A stretch of DNA of 64,000 nt, taken from Burkholderia puraquae. Lineage in GTDB: Bacteria > Pseudomonadota > Gammaproteobacteria > Burkholderiales > Burkholderiaceae. This document shows positions 27,669 to 38,272 of the stretch, in pieces; positions within the stretch are counted from its first letter, which is position 1, and each line of letters starts with the position of its first letter. A program made the translations under genes and the position numbers. Below the pieces are notes generated by a model that made no database searches, was not told where the DNA came from, and saw nothing but the letters and a program-made list of their open reading frames with translations. Location of the stretch: positions 414,732 through 478,731 of the forward strand of contig NZ_NBYX01000005.1 of the NCBI RefSeq assembly GCF_002099195.1, read 5' to 3'.

Positions 27669-28445
27669 ATGACTCCGATTCTTGTTTTTGACATCGAGAC
27701 GATTCCCGATGTCGACGGCATTCGCCGTCTGGAAGACCTACCCGCGACGCTCGACGATGCCGCGGTGGCCGAACATGCGTTCGCCGCCCGCCGCGAGAAG
27801 ACCGGTGGCGATTTCTTGCCGCACCACCTGCAGCGCATCGCCGCGATCTCATGCGTGTTCCGCGACAACAACGGTTTTCGCGTGCGCTCGCTCGGCACGC
27901 CGCAGGACAACGAGGCGACGCTGATCCAGTCGTTCTACCGCGTGATCGAGAAATACACGCCGCAGCTCGTGTCGTGGAACGGCGGCGGCTTCGATCTGCC
28001 GGTGCTCCATTACCGCGCGCTCGTGCACGGCATTCCCGCGTCTCGCTACTGGGATCTCGGCGAGGACGACCGCGATTTCAAGTGGAACAACTACATCTCG
28101 CGCTACCACTCGCGTCATACCGACCTGATGGATGTGCTTGCGATGTATCAGGCGCGCGCGAACGCGCCGCTCGATGCGCTCGCGAAGATGTGCGGCTTTC
28201 CGGGCAAGCTCGGGATGGACGGCAGCCAGGTGTGGCCGGCGTTCCAGGACGGGCGGATCGAGGAAATCCGCAACTATTGCGAAACCGACGTCGTCAATAC
28301 CTACCTGCTGTATTGCCGGTTCCAGTTGATGCGCGGCGGCCTCACGCCGAGCGAGTATGCGGACGAGATCCTGCTCGTGAAGAACTCGCTTGCGCAGGAG
28401 CCTGCGTCGCACTGGGCCGAATACCTGGCCGGCTTCGACGCGTAG
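27669..28445 (+). CDS. PolB-like 3'-5' exonuclease (DEDD family)
   Basis: A 258-residue protein beginning MTPILVFDIETIPDVDGIRR, where DxE (D8, E10) starts the DEDDy exonuclease motif. LVSWNGGGFDLPVLHYRAL is motif II and CETDVVNTYLLYCRFQ the last Asp motif. This predicted exonuclease family resembles the proofreading domain of family B DNA polymerases but has no polymerase part. Its ATG is three bases after the rpoS stop, so it is co-transcribed with rpoS. Confidence 0.85.
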   Translation: MTPILVFDIETIPDVDGIRRLEDLPATLDDAAVAEHAFAARREKTGGDFLPHHLQRIAAISCVFRDNNGFRVRSLGTPQDNEATLIQSFYRVIEKYTPQLVSWNGGGFDLPVLHYRALVHGIPASRYWDLGEDDRDFKWNNYISRYHSRHTDLMDVLAMYQARANAPLDALAKMCGFPGKLGMDGSQVWPAFQDGRIEEIRNYCETDVVNTYLLYCRFQLMRGGLTPSEYADEILLVKNSLAQEPASHWAEYLAGFDA

Positions 28446-28478
28446 CACGGGCCGCGCGCACAGCAGCAACCGGTGCAA

Positions 28479-29333
28479 TCAGGAGAGTTCGAGCAGCACC
28501 GGCTGGTGATCCGATGCGCGCACGTCACCGTCGATCTCGCAGCGCACGATGCGCGGCAACAGCGTGTCGGTCACGAACACGAAGTCGCACGCGAGCGGCC
28601 CCTCCGACCATTGCACCGTATCGTAGACACCTGCCGTTGGCGGGGGCATGCGGCCGGGGTGCAGGGCGACCCATGCGTCGACGAAGTGCGGCGCGTCTGC
28701 GATCGGCGCCAGGAATCGGCAATAAGCATCGCTGCCGAACGCGCTGTTGAAATCGCCGCAGACGATGGCATCGCACGGCTGGCCGGTCGCGCTGAACGGC
28801 CCCTCGGCCGTTTCAGCAGGCGCCGGTCGCGCCGCGTGCGCGCATGCCTCGCGGTGCCGGTCACGCAATGCATCGACCTGAGCGAGCCGCTGGCGCGCCG
28901 AATAATATTCCAGATGCGTGGTGACCACGCGCAGCGGCCCGAAAGGCGCCTGTAACTCGACGTCGAGCGCGATGCGCGGCATCGACGGCACGCCGGCGTC
29001 GGCCGGCCACGGCAGCAACTGGCGGAGCACGCGCCCGACCGGCAGCCGGGTCGCGATTGCATTGCCGAACTGGCGGCGCGGTGCGCCGATTTCGATGGGC
29101 GGCAGGTCGGCGCCGATCGCCTCGACGATCGTATGGCCGGGCAGCAGCGCCGCGAGTTCGGCGAACTGGTCGGCACCGGGCCGGCCGGGCAGTGCGCCAA
29201 AGCCGCGCGTGACCTCCTGCAGGCAGAGCACGTCGAAGTCGCCGAGCTTGCGGATATCCGCAACGGTGCGCGAAAGATCGACGACGCCGTCCGCGTCCCG
29301 ACCCCATTGGATGTTCCAGTCGATCAATCGCAT
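28479..29333 (-). CDS. endonuclease/exonuclease/phosphatase family protein
   Basis: A 284-residue protein starting [20 protein letters not shown] at 29333. It shows the EEP fold: WNIQ (Asn), LCLQEVTRG (metal-binding Glu), TTHLEYY (catalytic His), CGDFNSAF (DxN) and [10 protein letters not shown] (Asp-His pair at the end). Members include AP endonuclease, sphingomyelinase and phosphodiesterases; there is no signal peptide, so a cytoplasmic nuclease or phosphodiesterase is likely. The substrate is unknown. The gene converges with the exonuclease gene and is divergent from rlmD. Confidence 0.85.
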   Translation of the reverse strand: MRLIDWNIQWGRDADGVVDLSRTVADIRKLGDFDVLCLQEVTRGFGALPGRPGADQFAELAALLPGHTIVEAIGADLPPIEIGAPRRQFGNAIATRLPVGRVLRQLLPWPADAGVPSMPRIALDVELQAPFGPLRVVTTHLEYYSARQRLAQVDALRDRHREACAHAARPAPAETAEGPFSATGQPCDAIVCGDFNSAFGSDAYCRFLAPIADAPHFVDAWVALHPGRMPPPTAGVYDTVQWSEGPLACDFVFVTDTLLPRIVRCEIDGDVRASDHQPVLLELS

Positions 29334-29516
29334 GGTCGAATCTCCTGTCGGGCGGATTTCGGGCCGATGGCCGCCCCCGATCGGTTCGTCGGCCCGCGGC
29401 CCGGCCGTGGCGCTTCCGGGCTGCCTGCGTGGCCGTTCCGGCGCAACGCCGGGCCGTCTATGCTTAAGTATCGACGCTTGCCTCATGCAAAGCGGGCGAT
29501 GCGGGCCTTCGTCGTC

Positions 29517-29522
29517 TACAAT
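29517..29522 (+). promoter_or_regulatory. possible -10 box of rlmD
   Basis: TACAAT at 29517-29522, preceded by TCGTC, predicts a start near 29529 and a 27-base leader that holds the AGGAAA ribosome site. No clear -35 box. Confidence 0.35.
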
Positions 29523-29555
29523 CTCGCCTTCTTCAACGTTTGTCAGGAAAAGCTG

Positions 29556-30953
29556 GTGTCCGAAGCCGTCCCCACTTCTGCGCGCAAATCAAGAAATGCG
29601 CCCGTCGCGCCCGGAATCGCCCCGGTTCTCGAGATCGAATCGCTCGACATGGAAGCGCGCGGTGTCGGCCGCACGATCACCGAGGACGGCGAGCCTGGCA
29701 AGGTCATCTTCGTCGAGGGTGCACTGCCGGGCGAACGCGTGACCTATTCGAGCTTCCGCCGCAAGCCGAGCTACGAGCAGGCGACGGTTGTCGATATTTT
29801 GCGCCCGAGCGTGATGCGCACGAAGCCGAAATGCGCGTTCTTCGGCACTTGCGGCGGCTGTTCGATGCAGCATCTCGACATGCGCGCGCAGGTGGCGGTC
29901 AAGCAGCGCGTGCTCGAAGACAACCTGTGGCACCTGGCGAAGCTGCGCGCGGAAACGATGTTCGCGCCGATCCACGGCCCGTCGTGGGGCTATCGCTACC
30001 GTGCACGCCTGACCGTGCGCAACGTCGCGAAGAAGGGCGGCGTGCTGGTCGGGTTCCATGAGAAGAAGAGCAGCTACGTCGCCGACATGACGAGCTGCGA
30101 AGTGCTGCCGCCGCACGTGTCGGCAATGCTCGTGCCGCTGCGCCGGCTCGTCGAGGGGCTGTCGATCCGCGATCGGATGCCGCAGATCGAACTCGCGGTC
30201 GGCTCGGAAGTCACGGCGCTCGTGCTGCGTGTGCTGGAGCCGATCAACGCGGACGACGAAGCATTGCTGCGCGCGTTCGCGGACGAGCACAAGGTGCAGT
30301 TCTGGCTGCAGCCGAAAGGCCCCGATACGGTGGCGCCGTTCTATCCGCTCGACGTGTCGCTCGACTACACGCTGCCGGAATTCGGTATCCGCATGCCGTT
30401 CAAGCCGACCGACTTCACACAGGTCAACCATCAGATCAACCGCGTGCTGGTGGGGCGCGCGCTGCGCCTGCTCGCGCCGTCGCGCGACGACCGCGTGCTC
30501 GACCTGTTCTGCGGGATCGGCAACTTCACGCTGCCGCTCGCGCGGCTGTCGCGCGAGGTGATGGGCATCGAGGGCAGCGACACGCTGACGACGCGCGCGC
30601 TGGCGAACGCGCGCGAGAACGGGGTCGACGGGCACACGACGTTCGCGTGCCGGAACCTGTTCGAAGTGACGGGCGACGACATCCGCGCGCTCGGTGCATT
30701 CGACAAGTTCCTGATCGATCCGCCGCGCGAAGGCGCGCTCGCGGTGTCGAAGGCGCTGGCCGAGATCGCGCAAAGCGGTGAAGGCCCGCTGCCGAAGCGT
30801 ATCGTCTATGTGTCGTGCAACCCGTCGACGCTGGCGCGCGATGCGGGCCTGCTCGTGCACGAGGCCGGTTACCGCCTGAAGGGCGCCGGTGTCGTGAACA
30901 TGTTCCCGAATACGTCGCACGTCGAATCGATCGCGCTGTTCGAGCGCGACTGA
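29556..30953 (+). CDS. rlmD: 23S rRNA (uracil-1939-C5)-methyltransferase RlmD
   Basis: A 465-residue RumA-type enzyme from GTG 29556, preceded by AGGAAA. It has an N-terminal TRAM domain (about 20-80), 4Fe-4S ligands C93, C99 and C102 ([10 protein letters not shown]) with a further Cys in MTSCEV, the SAM motif [15 protein letters not shown] and catalytic Cys in [12 protein letters not shown]. It methylates U1939 of 23S rRNA. An upstream reading to 29133 has no family similarity and runs into the divergent gene. A bidirectional terminator follows. Confidence 0.94.
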   Translation: MSEAVPTSARKSRNAPVAPGIAPVLEIESLDMEARGVGRTITEDGEPGKVIFVEGALPGERVTYSSFRRKPSYEQATVVDILRPSVMRTKPKCAFFGTCGGCSMQHLDMRAQVAVKQRVLEDNLWHLAKLRAETMFAPIHGPSWGYRYRARLTVRNVAKKGGVLVGFHEKKSSYVADMTSCEVLPPHVSAMLVPLRRLVEGLSIRDRMPQIELAVGSEVTALVLRVLEPINADDEALLRAFADEHKVQFWLQPKGPDTVAPFYPLDVSLDYTLPEFGIRMPFKPTDFTQVNHQINRVLVGRALRLLAPSRDDRVLDLFCGIGNFTLPLARLSREVMGIEGSDTLTTRALANARENGVDGHTTFACRNLFEVTGDDIRALGAFDKFLIDPPREGALAVSKALAEIAQSGEGPLPKRIVYVSCNPSTLARDAGLLVHEAGYRLKGAGVVNMFPNTSHVESIALFERD

Positions 30954-30969
30954 GCCACGCGGCGGATGT

Positions 30970-30998
30970 AAAAAAACCGGCCCGCGGGCCGGTTTTTT
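30970..30998. terminator. bidirectional terminator between rlmD and the BAX-inhibitor gene
   Basis: AAAAAACCGGCCC-GC-GGGCCGGTTTTTT, a symmetric hairpin with A/T tails on both sides, located between two convergent genes. It works for transcripts from either side. Confidence 0.9.
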
Positions 30999-31016
30999 CA
31001 TGGTGCGTGGCGAACG

Positions 31017-31715
31017 TCAGTTGCGGTTGCCGCCGAAGATGCCGAGCAGCGCGAGCAGGTTCGTGAACACGTTGTACAGGTCGAGGTAGATCGCGAGCGT
31101 TGCCGAGATGTAATTCGTCTCGCCGCCATTCACGACGCGCTGGACGTCGAACAGCATGTAGGCGGAGAAGATCGCGATTGCGAGTACCGACACGGTGAGC
31201 ATCAGCGCCGGGAGTTGCAGGAAGATGTTCGCGACCGATGCGAGCAGGATCACGATCACACCCATGAACAGCCACTTGCCGAGCCCCGAGAAGTCGCGCT
31301 TGCTGACCGTGGCGATCGTCGCCATCGTGGCGAAGATGATGCCGGTGCCGCCGAACGCGAGCATGATCAGCGACGGGCCGTTCGAGAAGCCGAGGATGAA
31401 GCTCAGCAGCCGCGACAGCATCAGCCCCATGAAGAACGTGAAGCCGAGCAGCACGAACACGCCGGCCGCGCTGTTTTTGGTCCGCTCGATTGCGAACATG
31501 AAGCCGAACGCGATCGCGAAGAATGCGAGCAGGCTCATCATCGGGCTCGTGGCCGCGAACAGCGAGAAGCCCGTCGCGACGCCGACCCAGGCGCCCAGCA
31601 CGGTCGGCACCATCGACAGCGCGAGCAGCCAGTACGTGTTCCGCAGCACGCGGTTGCGAACCTCGGCGGTGCTGACGGAGCCGCCGCGGCCGAAATTGTA
31701 CGGATAGTCGTTCAT
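31017..31715 (-). CDS. BAX inhibitor-1/YccA family membrane protein
   Basis: A 232-residue inner-membrane protein with seven hydrophobic segments. It starts MNDYPYNFGRGGSVSTAEVR and ends AIYLDLYNVFTNLLALLGIF followed by GGNRN, typical of the YbhL/YccA/BI-1 family. E. coli YccA modulates the FtsH protease; eukaryotic relatives affect calcium leak. The pairing with hflKC in the same window is interesting because HflKC also modulates FtsH. The start is supported by an AGGAGAAACC ribosome site. Confidence 0.9.
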   Translation of the reverse strand: MNDYPYNFGRGGSVSTAEVRNRVLRNTYWLLALSMVPTVLGAWVGVATGFSLFAATSPMMSLLAFFAIAFGFMFAIERTKNSAAGVFVLLGFTFFMGLMLSRLLSFILGFSNGPSLIMLAFGGTGIIFATMATIATVSKRDFSGLGKWLFMGVIVILLASVANIFLQLPALMLTVSVLAIAIFSAYMLFDVQRVVNGGETNYISATLAIYLDLYNVFTNLLALLGIFGGNRN

Positions 31716-31860
31716 GGTTTCTCCTAACATTGAACGCGTGGGCGTCCGGGGCCGGTTCGGCGCGCGCGGTGTGCGGCGCAGCAAACCGGAACAGCTATGG
31801 CTAAGATACGTTCCGTGCCAGGAGGTTTCAATGGCCGGACGGTACAAAACATATGGATTC

Positions 31861-31918
31861 TGAACCTTTCATGTGTGTAAGGGTTCAATCGCAATGATAC
31901 ACGGGATCGTGCTACAAT
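31861..31918 (+). promoter_or_regulatory. ndk upstream region: inverted repeat and -10 box
   Basis: TGAACC (31861-31866) and GGTTCA (31882-31887) form an inverted repeat, and a further TGAACCT lies at 31931. A TACAAT -10 box (31913-31918) sits 46 bases before the ndk ATG. The repeat spans the region where a -35 box would lie, so it could be an operator. Confidence 0.4.
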
Positions 31919-31964
31919 AGCGGATTCATTTGAACCTGTAACTTCTTAATTTTTTGGAGTTTTT

Positions 31965-32390
31965 ATGGCAATCGAGCGCACCCTGTCGATCATCAAGCCG
32001 GATGCGGTGGCAAAGAACGTGATCGGCCAGATCTACAGCCGTTTCGAAGGCGCCGGCCTGAAGATCGTCGCATCGCGCATGGCACACCTGTCGCGTGCTG
32101 ACGCAGAGAAGTTCTACGCGGTTCACGCAGCGCGTCCGTTCTTCAAGGACCTCGTCGATTTCATGATCTCGGGCCCGGTGATGATCCAGGTTCTGGAAGG
32201 TGAAGGCGCGATCCTGAAGAACCGCGACCTGATGGGCGCAACGGATCCGAAGAAGGCAGAAAAGGGCACGATCCGCGCCGACTTCGCCGACAGCATCGAC
32301 GCAAACGCCGTGCACGGCTCGGACGCTGCAGAAACGGCAGCGGTCGAAGTCGCGTTCTTCTTCCCGGAAATGAACGTTTACTCGCGCTAA
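31965..32390 (+). CDS. ndk: nucleoside diphosphate kinase
   Basis: A 141-residue enzyme, [20 protein letters not shown] onward, with the phosphoryl-carrying His117 in [15 protein letters not shown]. It equalises NTP and dNTP pools. TTTTTGGAG supplies the ribosome site. It opens a long run of plus-strand genes; rlmN begins 55 bases downstream. Its codon use is strongly biased, as expected for a highly expressed gene. Confidence 0.98.
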
Positions 32391-32445
32391 GCCCTGGCTG
32401 GCAGCAGGTAGGCAGGATTCAGCGCACGCGGCAAGGCAGCACATC

Positions 32446-33585
32446 ATGACGAGCGAAACTTCCGTCAATCTTCTCGACTTCGATGCCGAGGGTCTTGTCG
32501 CGTACTGCGGCAGCCTTGGCGAGAAGCCGTTCCGCGCCAAGCAATTGCAGCGCTGGATCCACCAGTACAACGCTGGCGACTTCGACGGCATGACCGATCT
32601 CGCGAAGTCCTTGAGAGAAAAACTCAAGGGCCGCGCGTCGATCGTCATGCCCGAGATCGCCAGCGATCACGTTTCCACCGACGGCACGCGCAAGTGGCTG
32701 ATCGACGTCGGAAACGGCAATGCGGTCGAAACCGTGTTCATCCCGGAAGAGACGCGCGGCACGCTGTGCGTGTCGTCGCAGGCCGGATGTGCGGTCAACT
32801 GCCGCTTCTGCTCGACGGGCAAGCAGGGCTTTTCCCGCAACCTGTCGACAGCCGAAATCATCGGCCAGCTACGGATGGCCGAATTTGCATTGCGAGCGTC
32901 ACTGGGCCGCGCGCCCGGCCCGAACGGCAAGGCCGAACGGGTCGTCACCAACGTGGTGATGATGGGCATGGGCGAGCCGCTGCTGAATTACAGCGCGGTC
33001 GTGCCGGCAATGCGGCTGATGCTCGACGACAACGCGTACGGCCTGTCGCGCCGCCGCGTCACGCTGTCGACGTCCGGCGTGGTGCCGATGATGGACCGCC
33101 TCGGCGCCGAGCTGCCGGTCGCGTTGGCCGTTTCGCTGCACGCGCCGAACGATGCGCTGCGCGACGAGCTGGTGCCGCTCAACAAGAAGTATCCGCTGCG
33201 CGAGCTGATGGCGGCTTGCCAGCGTTATCTGAAAGTCGCGCCGCGCGACTTCATCACTTTCGAATACTGCATGCTGGACGGCGTCAACGACACCGAAGCG
33301 CATGCGCGCGAACTGCTGGCCGTCACGCGCGACGTGCCGTGCAAGTTCAACCTGATCCCGTTCAATCCGTTTCCGGAATCGGGCCTCATCCGCTCGAAGC
33401 CGGAGCAGATCAAGCGTTTTGCACAGGTCCTCATCGACGCGGGTGTCGTCACGACCGTGCGCAAGACGCGCGGCGACGACATCGATGCCGCGTGCGGCCA
33501 GCTGGCCGGCGCAGTGAAGGATCGCACGCGCCTCGCGGAACGAACGGGCGCAGCAGGGAAAATCATCGAAGTTCGGGCGATTTGA
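32446..33585 (+). CDS. rlmN: dual-specificity RNA methyltransferase RlmN
   Basis: A 379-residue radical-SAM enzyme. The cluster motif CxxxCxxC is C115, C119 and C122 (CAVNCRFC). [14 protein letters not shown] and [18 protein letters not shown] are family segments, and a C-terminal Cys near [20 protein letters not shown] forms the methyl-carrying site. It makes 2-methyladenosine at 23S A2503 and tRNA A37. Placement before rodZ and ispG is conserved. Confidence 0.97.
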   Translation: MTSETSVNLLDFDAEGLVAYCGSLGEKPFRAKQLQRWIHQYNAGDFDGMTDLAKSLREKLKGRASIVMPEIASDHVSTDGTRKWLIDVGNGNAVETVFIPEETRGTLCVSSQAGCAVNCRFCSTGKQGFSRNLSTAEIIGQLRMAEFALRASLGRAPGPNGKAERVVTNVVMMGMGEPLLNYSAVVPAMRLMLDDNAYGLSRRRVTLSTSGVVPMMDRLGAELPVALAVSLHAPNDALRDELVPLNKKYPLRELMAACQRYLKVAPRDFITFEYCMLDGVNDTEAHARELLAVTRDVPCKFNLIPFNPFPESGLIRSKPEQIKRFAQVLIDAGVVTTVRKTRGDDIDAACGQLAGAVKDRTRLAERTGAAGKIIEVRAI

Positions 33586-33592
33586 CAGGGAC

Positions 33593-33613
33593 GCCTAGCC
33601 GGGGATGCTAGGC
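33593..33613 (+). terminator. weak hairpin between rlmN and rodZ
   Basis: GCCTAGC and GCTAGGC pair around a 7-base loop, followed by CCTTTAA. Too weak for full termination; it may attenuate transcription into rodZ. Confidence 0.35.
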
Positions 33614-33749
33614 CCTTTAAGCGGTACAACACGCGAACAGCGATCGGTCGCGGCGCCTCGGCGTCGCGCATGGTATGGACAGTTGCGGGTGCCGGCCGGC
33701 GGGAACCGGCGGCGGCCGCCAGTGAAGAAGAATCGACGCGAGGACAAGG

Positions 33750-34772
33750 ATGAGTGAGCCGCAGCCGTCTAACGGCGCAGAGACGAATGGCGCGAAGCCG
33801 GCACCGGCAGGGTTGGAATCGCTTGCGGCGGTCGGCAGCCGGCTGGCGCAGCTTCGGGAGACAAGGGGTTGGACCGTCGACGACGTGTCGGCGCGACTCA
33901 AGGTTGCACCGCAGAAGCTCCGGGCGCTCGAAGCTGGCGACATCAGCCATTTGCCCGGCGTGACGTTCGCGCTCGGCGTCGTGCGCAGCTACGCGAAGAT
34001 GCTCGGCGTCGATCCGGAGCCGTTCGCGCAGGCGTTGCGCCGTGAGCGCGGGGTGCCGGAAGTCGACCTGTCGATGCCCGCGTCGTCGGGGACGGATCTG
34101 CCGCGCGGCCGCGTGTCGATTCCGCTGGGCGGGTCGTCGCGCCATCACCCGTGGCTGTGGGGCACGGGGATCGTCGTCGTCGCGGTGGCTGCGGTACTGA
34201 TGTGGCACACTGGCGGCGATTCGTCGAGCCTGCTCGCGCGCTTCAAGAGCGGCGACGCGGAGCACGCGTCGGCCGCGAGCGCGCCGGCGTCCTCGGCATC
34301 CGTCGAAGAGGCGGCCGCGAGCGGTGCGTCCGCCGTGGTCGCGAATGACGTTCCGGCCCCGGCTGCAGCATCTGCAGCCCCGGCGCCGGCAATTGCGTCG
34401 GCTGTTCCGGCACCCGCGCCCGTGGCGCCGGTCGTGACGGCGGCCGCATCGCAGCCCGTCGTGGCCACGGCCGCGGCGAGCGCCGCTGCGCCGGCCCAGC
34501 CGGCGAGCGTCGTGGTCGCGGCCGGCCAGTCGATGGTGGAGCTGAAGGTCAAGCAGGACAGCTGGTTCAGCGTGCGCGACAAGAACGGCAAGGAGCTGTT
34601 CTCCGGGCTGGTGCACGGTGGCGAGGCGAAGCAGGTCGCGGGCGACGGCCCGTTCAAGGTCACGATCGGCAACAAGGCAGGCCTCGACGCGGTTGCGTTC
34701 GACGGAAAACCTGTCGATCCGGCAAAATATTCGGCAGCGCGGGGTAATGTGGCGCGGTTCACGTTGCCCTGA
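33750..34772 (+). CDS. rodZ: RodZ-like membrane HTH protein
   Basis: A 340-residue bitopic protein: a cytoplasmic Cro/CI-type helix-turn-helix (about 26-100: GSRLAQLRETRGWTVDDVS), one transmembrane helix (about 134-152), a long Ala/Pro/Val-rich periplasmic linker (about 160-245) and a C-terminal DUF4115 beta domain (VELKVKQDSWFSVRDKNGKE onward). RodZ links MreB to the cell-wall elongation machine. The rlmN-rodZ-ispG-hisS order matches E. coli. Confidence 0.9.
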   Translation: MSEPQPSNGAETNGAKPAPAGLESLAAVGSRLAQLRETRGWTVDDVSARLKVAPQKLRALEAGDISHLPGVTFALGVVRSYAKMLGVDPEPFAQALRRERGVPEVDLSMPASSGTDLPRGRVSIPLGGSSRHHPWLWGTGIVVVAVAAVLMWHTGGDSSSLLARFKSGDAEHASAASAPASSASVEEAAASGASAVVANDVPAPAAASAAPAPAIASAVPAPAPVAPVVTAAASQPVVATAAASAAAPAQPASVVVAAGQSMVELKVKQDSWFSVRDKNGKELFSGLVHGGEAKQVAGDGPFKVTIGNKAGLDAVAFDGKPVDPAKYSAARGNVARFTLP

Positions 34773-34884
34773 CGTCAAGCGCCGTGGCGAAGGCCGGTCG
34801 TCGATATCGGCAGGCCGTGAGGGCACGGCGCTTTTTCAATTCATGTGCCGCGTCGCGGCGCATTCCGCGTAAATGGATCTATCG

Positions 34885-36189
34885 ATGCAATCCGAAGCTC
34901 AATCCCCACGCAGCAGTCAGATTTGTTCAACCGAGCCGGTGTTCGGCGGGCATCAGCCGCGCCGTGTATCGCATGCGGTGGATGTCCGCTGGGGCGGGCA
35001 GCTCGTGACGATCGGCGGCGACGCGCCGGTGCGCGTGCAGTCGATGACGAATACCGACACGGCCGACGCGATCGGCACGGCAATCCAGATCAAGGAACTC
35101 GCGAACGCGGGCTCCGAACTGGTGCGCATCACGGTCAACACGCCCGAGGCCGCGGCCGCCGTGCCGGCGATTCGCGAGCAGCTCGACCGCATGGGTGTGA
35201 CCGTGCCGCTCGTCGGCGATTTCCACTACAACGGCCACCTGCTGCTGCGTGACTACCCGGGTTGCGCCGAGTCGCTGTCGAAGTACCGGATCAACCCGGG
35301 CAACGTCGGCCAGGGCGCCAAGCGCGACACGCAGTTCGCGCTGATGATCGAAGCCGCCGCGAAGTACGACAAGGCGGTGCGGATCGGCGTGAACTGGGGC
35401 AGTCTCGACCAGGACCTGCTCGCGCGCATGATGGACGAAAACGGCGCGCGCTCGCAGCCGTGGGATGCGCAGAGCGTGATGTACGAAGCGCTGATCCAGT
35501 CGGCGATCGGCTCGGCCGAGCGTGCGGTCGAACTGGGCCTCGGCCGCGACCGCATCGTGCTGTCGTGCAAGGTCAGCGGCGTGCAGGACCTGATCGCCGT
35601 GTACCGCGAACTCGGCCGCCGCTGCGGCTTCGCGCTGCACCTCGGGCTGACCGAGGCCGGCATGGGCTCGAAGGGCATCGTCGCATCGACGGCCGCGCTC
35701 GGCGTGCTGCTGCAGGAAGGGATCGGCGACACGATCCGCATCTCGCTGACGCCGGAGCCGGGTGCGCCGCGCACGGGCGAGGTGATCGTCGGCCAGGAAA
35801 TCCTCCAGACGATGGGCCTGCGCTCGTTCGCACCGATGGTGATCGCGTGCCCGGGCTGCGGCCGCACAACGAGCACGCTGTTCCAGGAGCTCGCGATGCA
35901 GATCCAGACCTACCTGCGCGAACAGATGCCGGTCTGGCGCAAGGAGTATCCGGGCGTCGAGAAAATGAACGTCGCGGTGATGGGCTGCATCGTCAACGGC
36001 CCGGGTGAATCGAAGCACGCGAACATCGGCATCAGTCTGCCGGGTTCGGGCGAGAACCCGGCCGCGCCCGTCTTCATCGACGGCGAAAAGGTCAAGACGC
36101 TGCGCGGCGAGCGGATCGCCGAGGAATTCCAGCAGATCGTCAGCGACTACGTCGCACGCAATTACGGCCGCATCGAGGCCCTGAACTAA
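34885..36189 (+). CDS. ispG: 4-hydroxy-3-methylbut-2-en-1-yl diphosphate synthase (flavodoxin)
   Basis: A 434-residue 4Fe-4S enzyme of the non-mevalonate isoprenoid pathway. Segments [22 protein letters not shown] and the Cys ligands in [14 protein letters not shown] and [18 protein letters not shown] are diagnostic. The start at MQSEAQ (34885) is preferred by family length; ATG 34873, four codons upstream, is also possible. It supplies isopentenyl diphosphate precursors, which the terpene synthase farther along the window would ultimately consume. Confidence 0.96.
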   Translation: MQSEAQSPRSSQICSTEPVFGGHQPRRVSHAVDVRWGGQLVTIGGDAPVRVQSMTNTDTADAIGTAIQIKELANAGSELVRITVNTPEAAAAVPAIREQLDRMGVTVPLVGDFHYNGHLLLRDYPGCAESLSKYRINPGNVGQGAKRDTQFALMIEAAAKYDKAVRIGVNWGSLDQDLLARMMDENGARSQPWDAQSVMYEALIQSAIGSAERAVELGLGRDRIVLSCKVSGVQDLIAVYRELGRRCGFALHLGLTEAGMGSKGIVASTAALGVLLQEGIGDTIRISLTPEPGAPRTGEVIVGQEILQTMGLRSFAPMVIACPGCGRTTSTLFQELAMQIQTYLREQMPVWRKEYPGVEKMNVAVMGCIVNGPGESKHANIGISLPGSGENPAAPVFIDGEKVKTLRGERIAEEFQQIVSDYVARNYGRIEALN

Positions 36190-36205
36190 TTCGTCCACAC
36201 ACACG

Positions 36206-37546
36206 ATGACTGAACAAAAACGCAAGATCGAGAAGCTCACCGGCGTCAAGGGCATGAACGACATCCTCCCGCAGGATGCCGGCCTTTGGGAGTTCTTCGA
36301 AGCTACGGTGAAATCGCTGCTGCGCGCATACGGTTACCAGAACATCCGCACGCCGATCGTCGAGCACACGCAGCTCTTCACGCGCGGCATCGGCGAGGTT
36401 ACCGACATCGTCGAAAAAGAGATGTACAGCTTCACCGACGCGCTGAACGGCGAAAACCTGACGATGCGCCCGGAAAACACCGCGGCCGTCGTGCGCGCGT
36501 CGATCGAGCACAACATGCTGTACGACGGCCCGAAGCGCCTGTGGTACATCGGCCCGATGTTCCGTCACGAGCGTCCGCAGCGCGGCCGCTACCGCCAGTT
36601 CCACCAGGTCGGCGTCGAGGCGCTCGGCTTCGCGGGCCCTGATGCGGATGCCGAGATCATCATGATGTGCCAGCGCCTGTGGGACGACCTCGGCCTGACC
36701 GGCATCAAGCTCGAGATCAACTCGCTCGGCCTCGCCGAAGAGCGTGCCGCGCACCGCGTCGAACTGATCAAGTACCTCGAGCAGTTCGCCGACGTGCTCG
36801 ACGAGGATGCGAAGCGCCGCCTGTATACGAACCCTCTGCGCGTGCTCGACACGAAGAATCCCGCGCTGCAGGAAATCGCGCAGAACGCGCCGAAGCTGAT
36901 CGACTTCCTCGGCGACGAATCGCGCGCGCACTTCGACGGGCTGCAGCGCCTGCTGCTCGCGAACAACATTCCGTTCAAGATCAACCCGCGTCTCGTGCGC
37001 GGCCTCGACTACTACAACCTGACCGTGTTCGAGTGGGTCACCGACAAGCTCGGCGCGCAGGGCACGGTCGCAGCCGGCGGCCGCTACGATCCGCTGATCG
37101 AGCAGCTCGGCGGCAAGCCGACCGCCGCGTGCGGCTGGGCGATGGGTATCGAGCGGATCCTCGAACTGCTGAAGGAAGAGGATCTCGCGCCCGAGCAGGA
37201 AGGCGTCGACGTGTACGTCGTGCACCAGGGCGAGACCGCGCGCGAACAGGCGTTCATCGCGGCCGAGCGCCTGCGCGACACGGGCCTCGACGTGATCTTC
37301 CACTGCAGCGCCGACGGCGCGCCGGCGAGCTTCAAGTCGCAAATGAAGCGGGCCGACGCAAGCGGCGCCGCGTTCGCGGTGATCTTCGGTGAAGAAGAGG
37401 TTGCGAACGGCACGGTGGGCGTGAAAGCGCTGCGCGGTGCGGGCGCGGACGGGGAAAAGAACGTTCAGCAGACCGTACCGGTCGAAGGCTTGACCGAATT
37501 CCTAATCAATGCGATGGTTGCATCCGCCGAAGACGGCGACGACTGA
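36206..37546 (+). CDS. hisS: histidyl-tRNA synthetase
   Basis: A 446-residue class II synthetase. Motif 1 lies in the segment [20 protein letters not shown], motif 2 in [19 protein letters not shown], the HisA signature in [17 protein letters not shown] and [15 protein letters not shown], and motif 3 in [16 protein letters not shown]-terminal anticodon-binding domain follows. It lies 16 bases after ispG. Confidence 0.98.
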   Translation: MTEQKRKIEKLTGVKGMNDILPQDAGLWEFFEATVKSLLRAYGYQNIRTPIVEHTQLFTRGIGEVTDIVEKEMYSFTDALNGENLTMRPENTAAVVRASIEHNMLYDGPKRLWYIGPMFRHERPQRGRYRQFHQVGVEALGFAGPDADAEIIMMCQRLWDDLGLTGIKLEINSLGLAEERAAHRVELIKYLEQFADVLDEDAKRRLYTNPLRVLDTKNPALQEIAQNAPKLIDFLGDESRAHFDGLQRLLLANNIPFKINPRLVRGLDYYNLTVFEWVTDKLGAQGTVAAGGRYDPLIEQLGGKPTAACGWAMGIERILELLKEEDLAPEQEGVDVYVVHQGETAREQAFIAAERLRDTGLDVIFHCSADGAPASFKSQMKRADASGAAFAVIFGEEEVANGTVGVKALRGAGADGEKNVQQTVPVEGLTEFLINAMVASAEDGDD

Positions 37547-37601
37547 TCGCGCTGGCATCCGCTCGACAAGAAAGGCCTGAACAGGAAGGAATCGCTCGCC
37601 G

Positions 37602-38231
37602 ATGAGTTATCACGACGAACAAGAATCGATTGAAAGTCTCAAGGCGTGGTGGGCCCGCTGGGGCAACCTCACCACGTGGATCGTGCTCGCGGCGCTCGTC
37701 GTCGCGGCCGGTTTCAACGGCTGGAACTACTGGCAGCGCCGTCAGGCTGCCGAGGCGTCCGGGCTGTACGAACAGGTCCAGAAGGCCGCTGCCGCGAACG
37801 ACAAGGCGACGATGGCTCGTGCGGCCGCCGACATGGAAGACAAGTTCGGCAGCACGCCGTATGCACAGATGACGGCGCTCTCCGCTGCGAAGACGTTGTA
37901 CGCGGCCGGCGATGCGGCAGGTGCGAAGGCACAGCTGCAATGGGCCGTCGACCACGCCAAGGATGACGAGTACAAGCAGATCGCGAAGCTGCGTCTCGCG
38001 TCGCTGCTGCTCGACGAAAAGGCGTACGACGCGGGCCTCGCGCTGCTGTCGGGAACGCCGGTCGATGCGTTCAAGGGCCTCGTGGCCGATCGCCGTGGCG
38101 ATCTGCTTGCCGCGCAAGGCAAGACCGACGACGCGCGCGCCGCTTACAAGCTCGCGCTCGACGGCCTGTCGAAGGACGACCAGTCTGCGCGCCAGCTCGT
38201 GCAGTTCAAGCTGGACGCGCTCGGCGGCTGA
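37602..38231 (+). CDS. YfgM-like membrane-anchored TPR protein
   Basis: A 209-residue protein with a short cytoplasmic N-terminus (MSYHDEQESIESLKAWWARW), one transmembrane helix (about 23-42) and a periplasmic tetratricopeptide domain. It belongs to the YfgM family, which in E. coli associates with PpiD and the Sec translocon. It lies between hisS and bamB, exactly as in enterobacteria, and is likely co-transcribed with both. Confidence 0.9.
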   Translation: MSYHDEQESIESLKAWWARWGNLTTWIVLAALVVAAGFNGWNYWQRRQAAEASGLYEQVQKAAAANDKATMARAAADMEDKFGSTPYAQMTALSAAKTLYAAGDAAGAKAQLQWAVDHAKDDEYKQIAKLRLASLLLDEKAYDAGLALLSGTPVDAFKGLVADRRGDLLAAQGKTDDARAAYKLALDGLSKDDQSARQLVQFKLDALGG

Positions 38232-38272
38232 ACCCCGGTCCCCTCAACCTCTTAACTCTGCTTCGCTAACCG

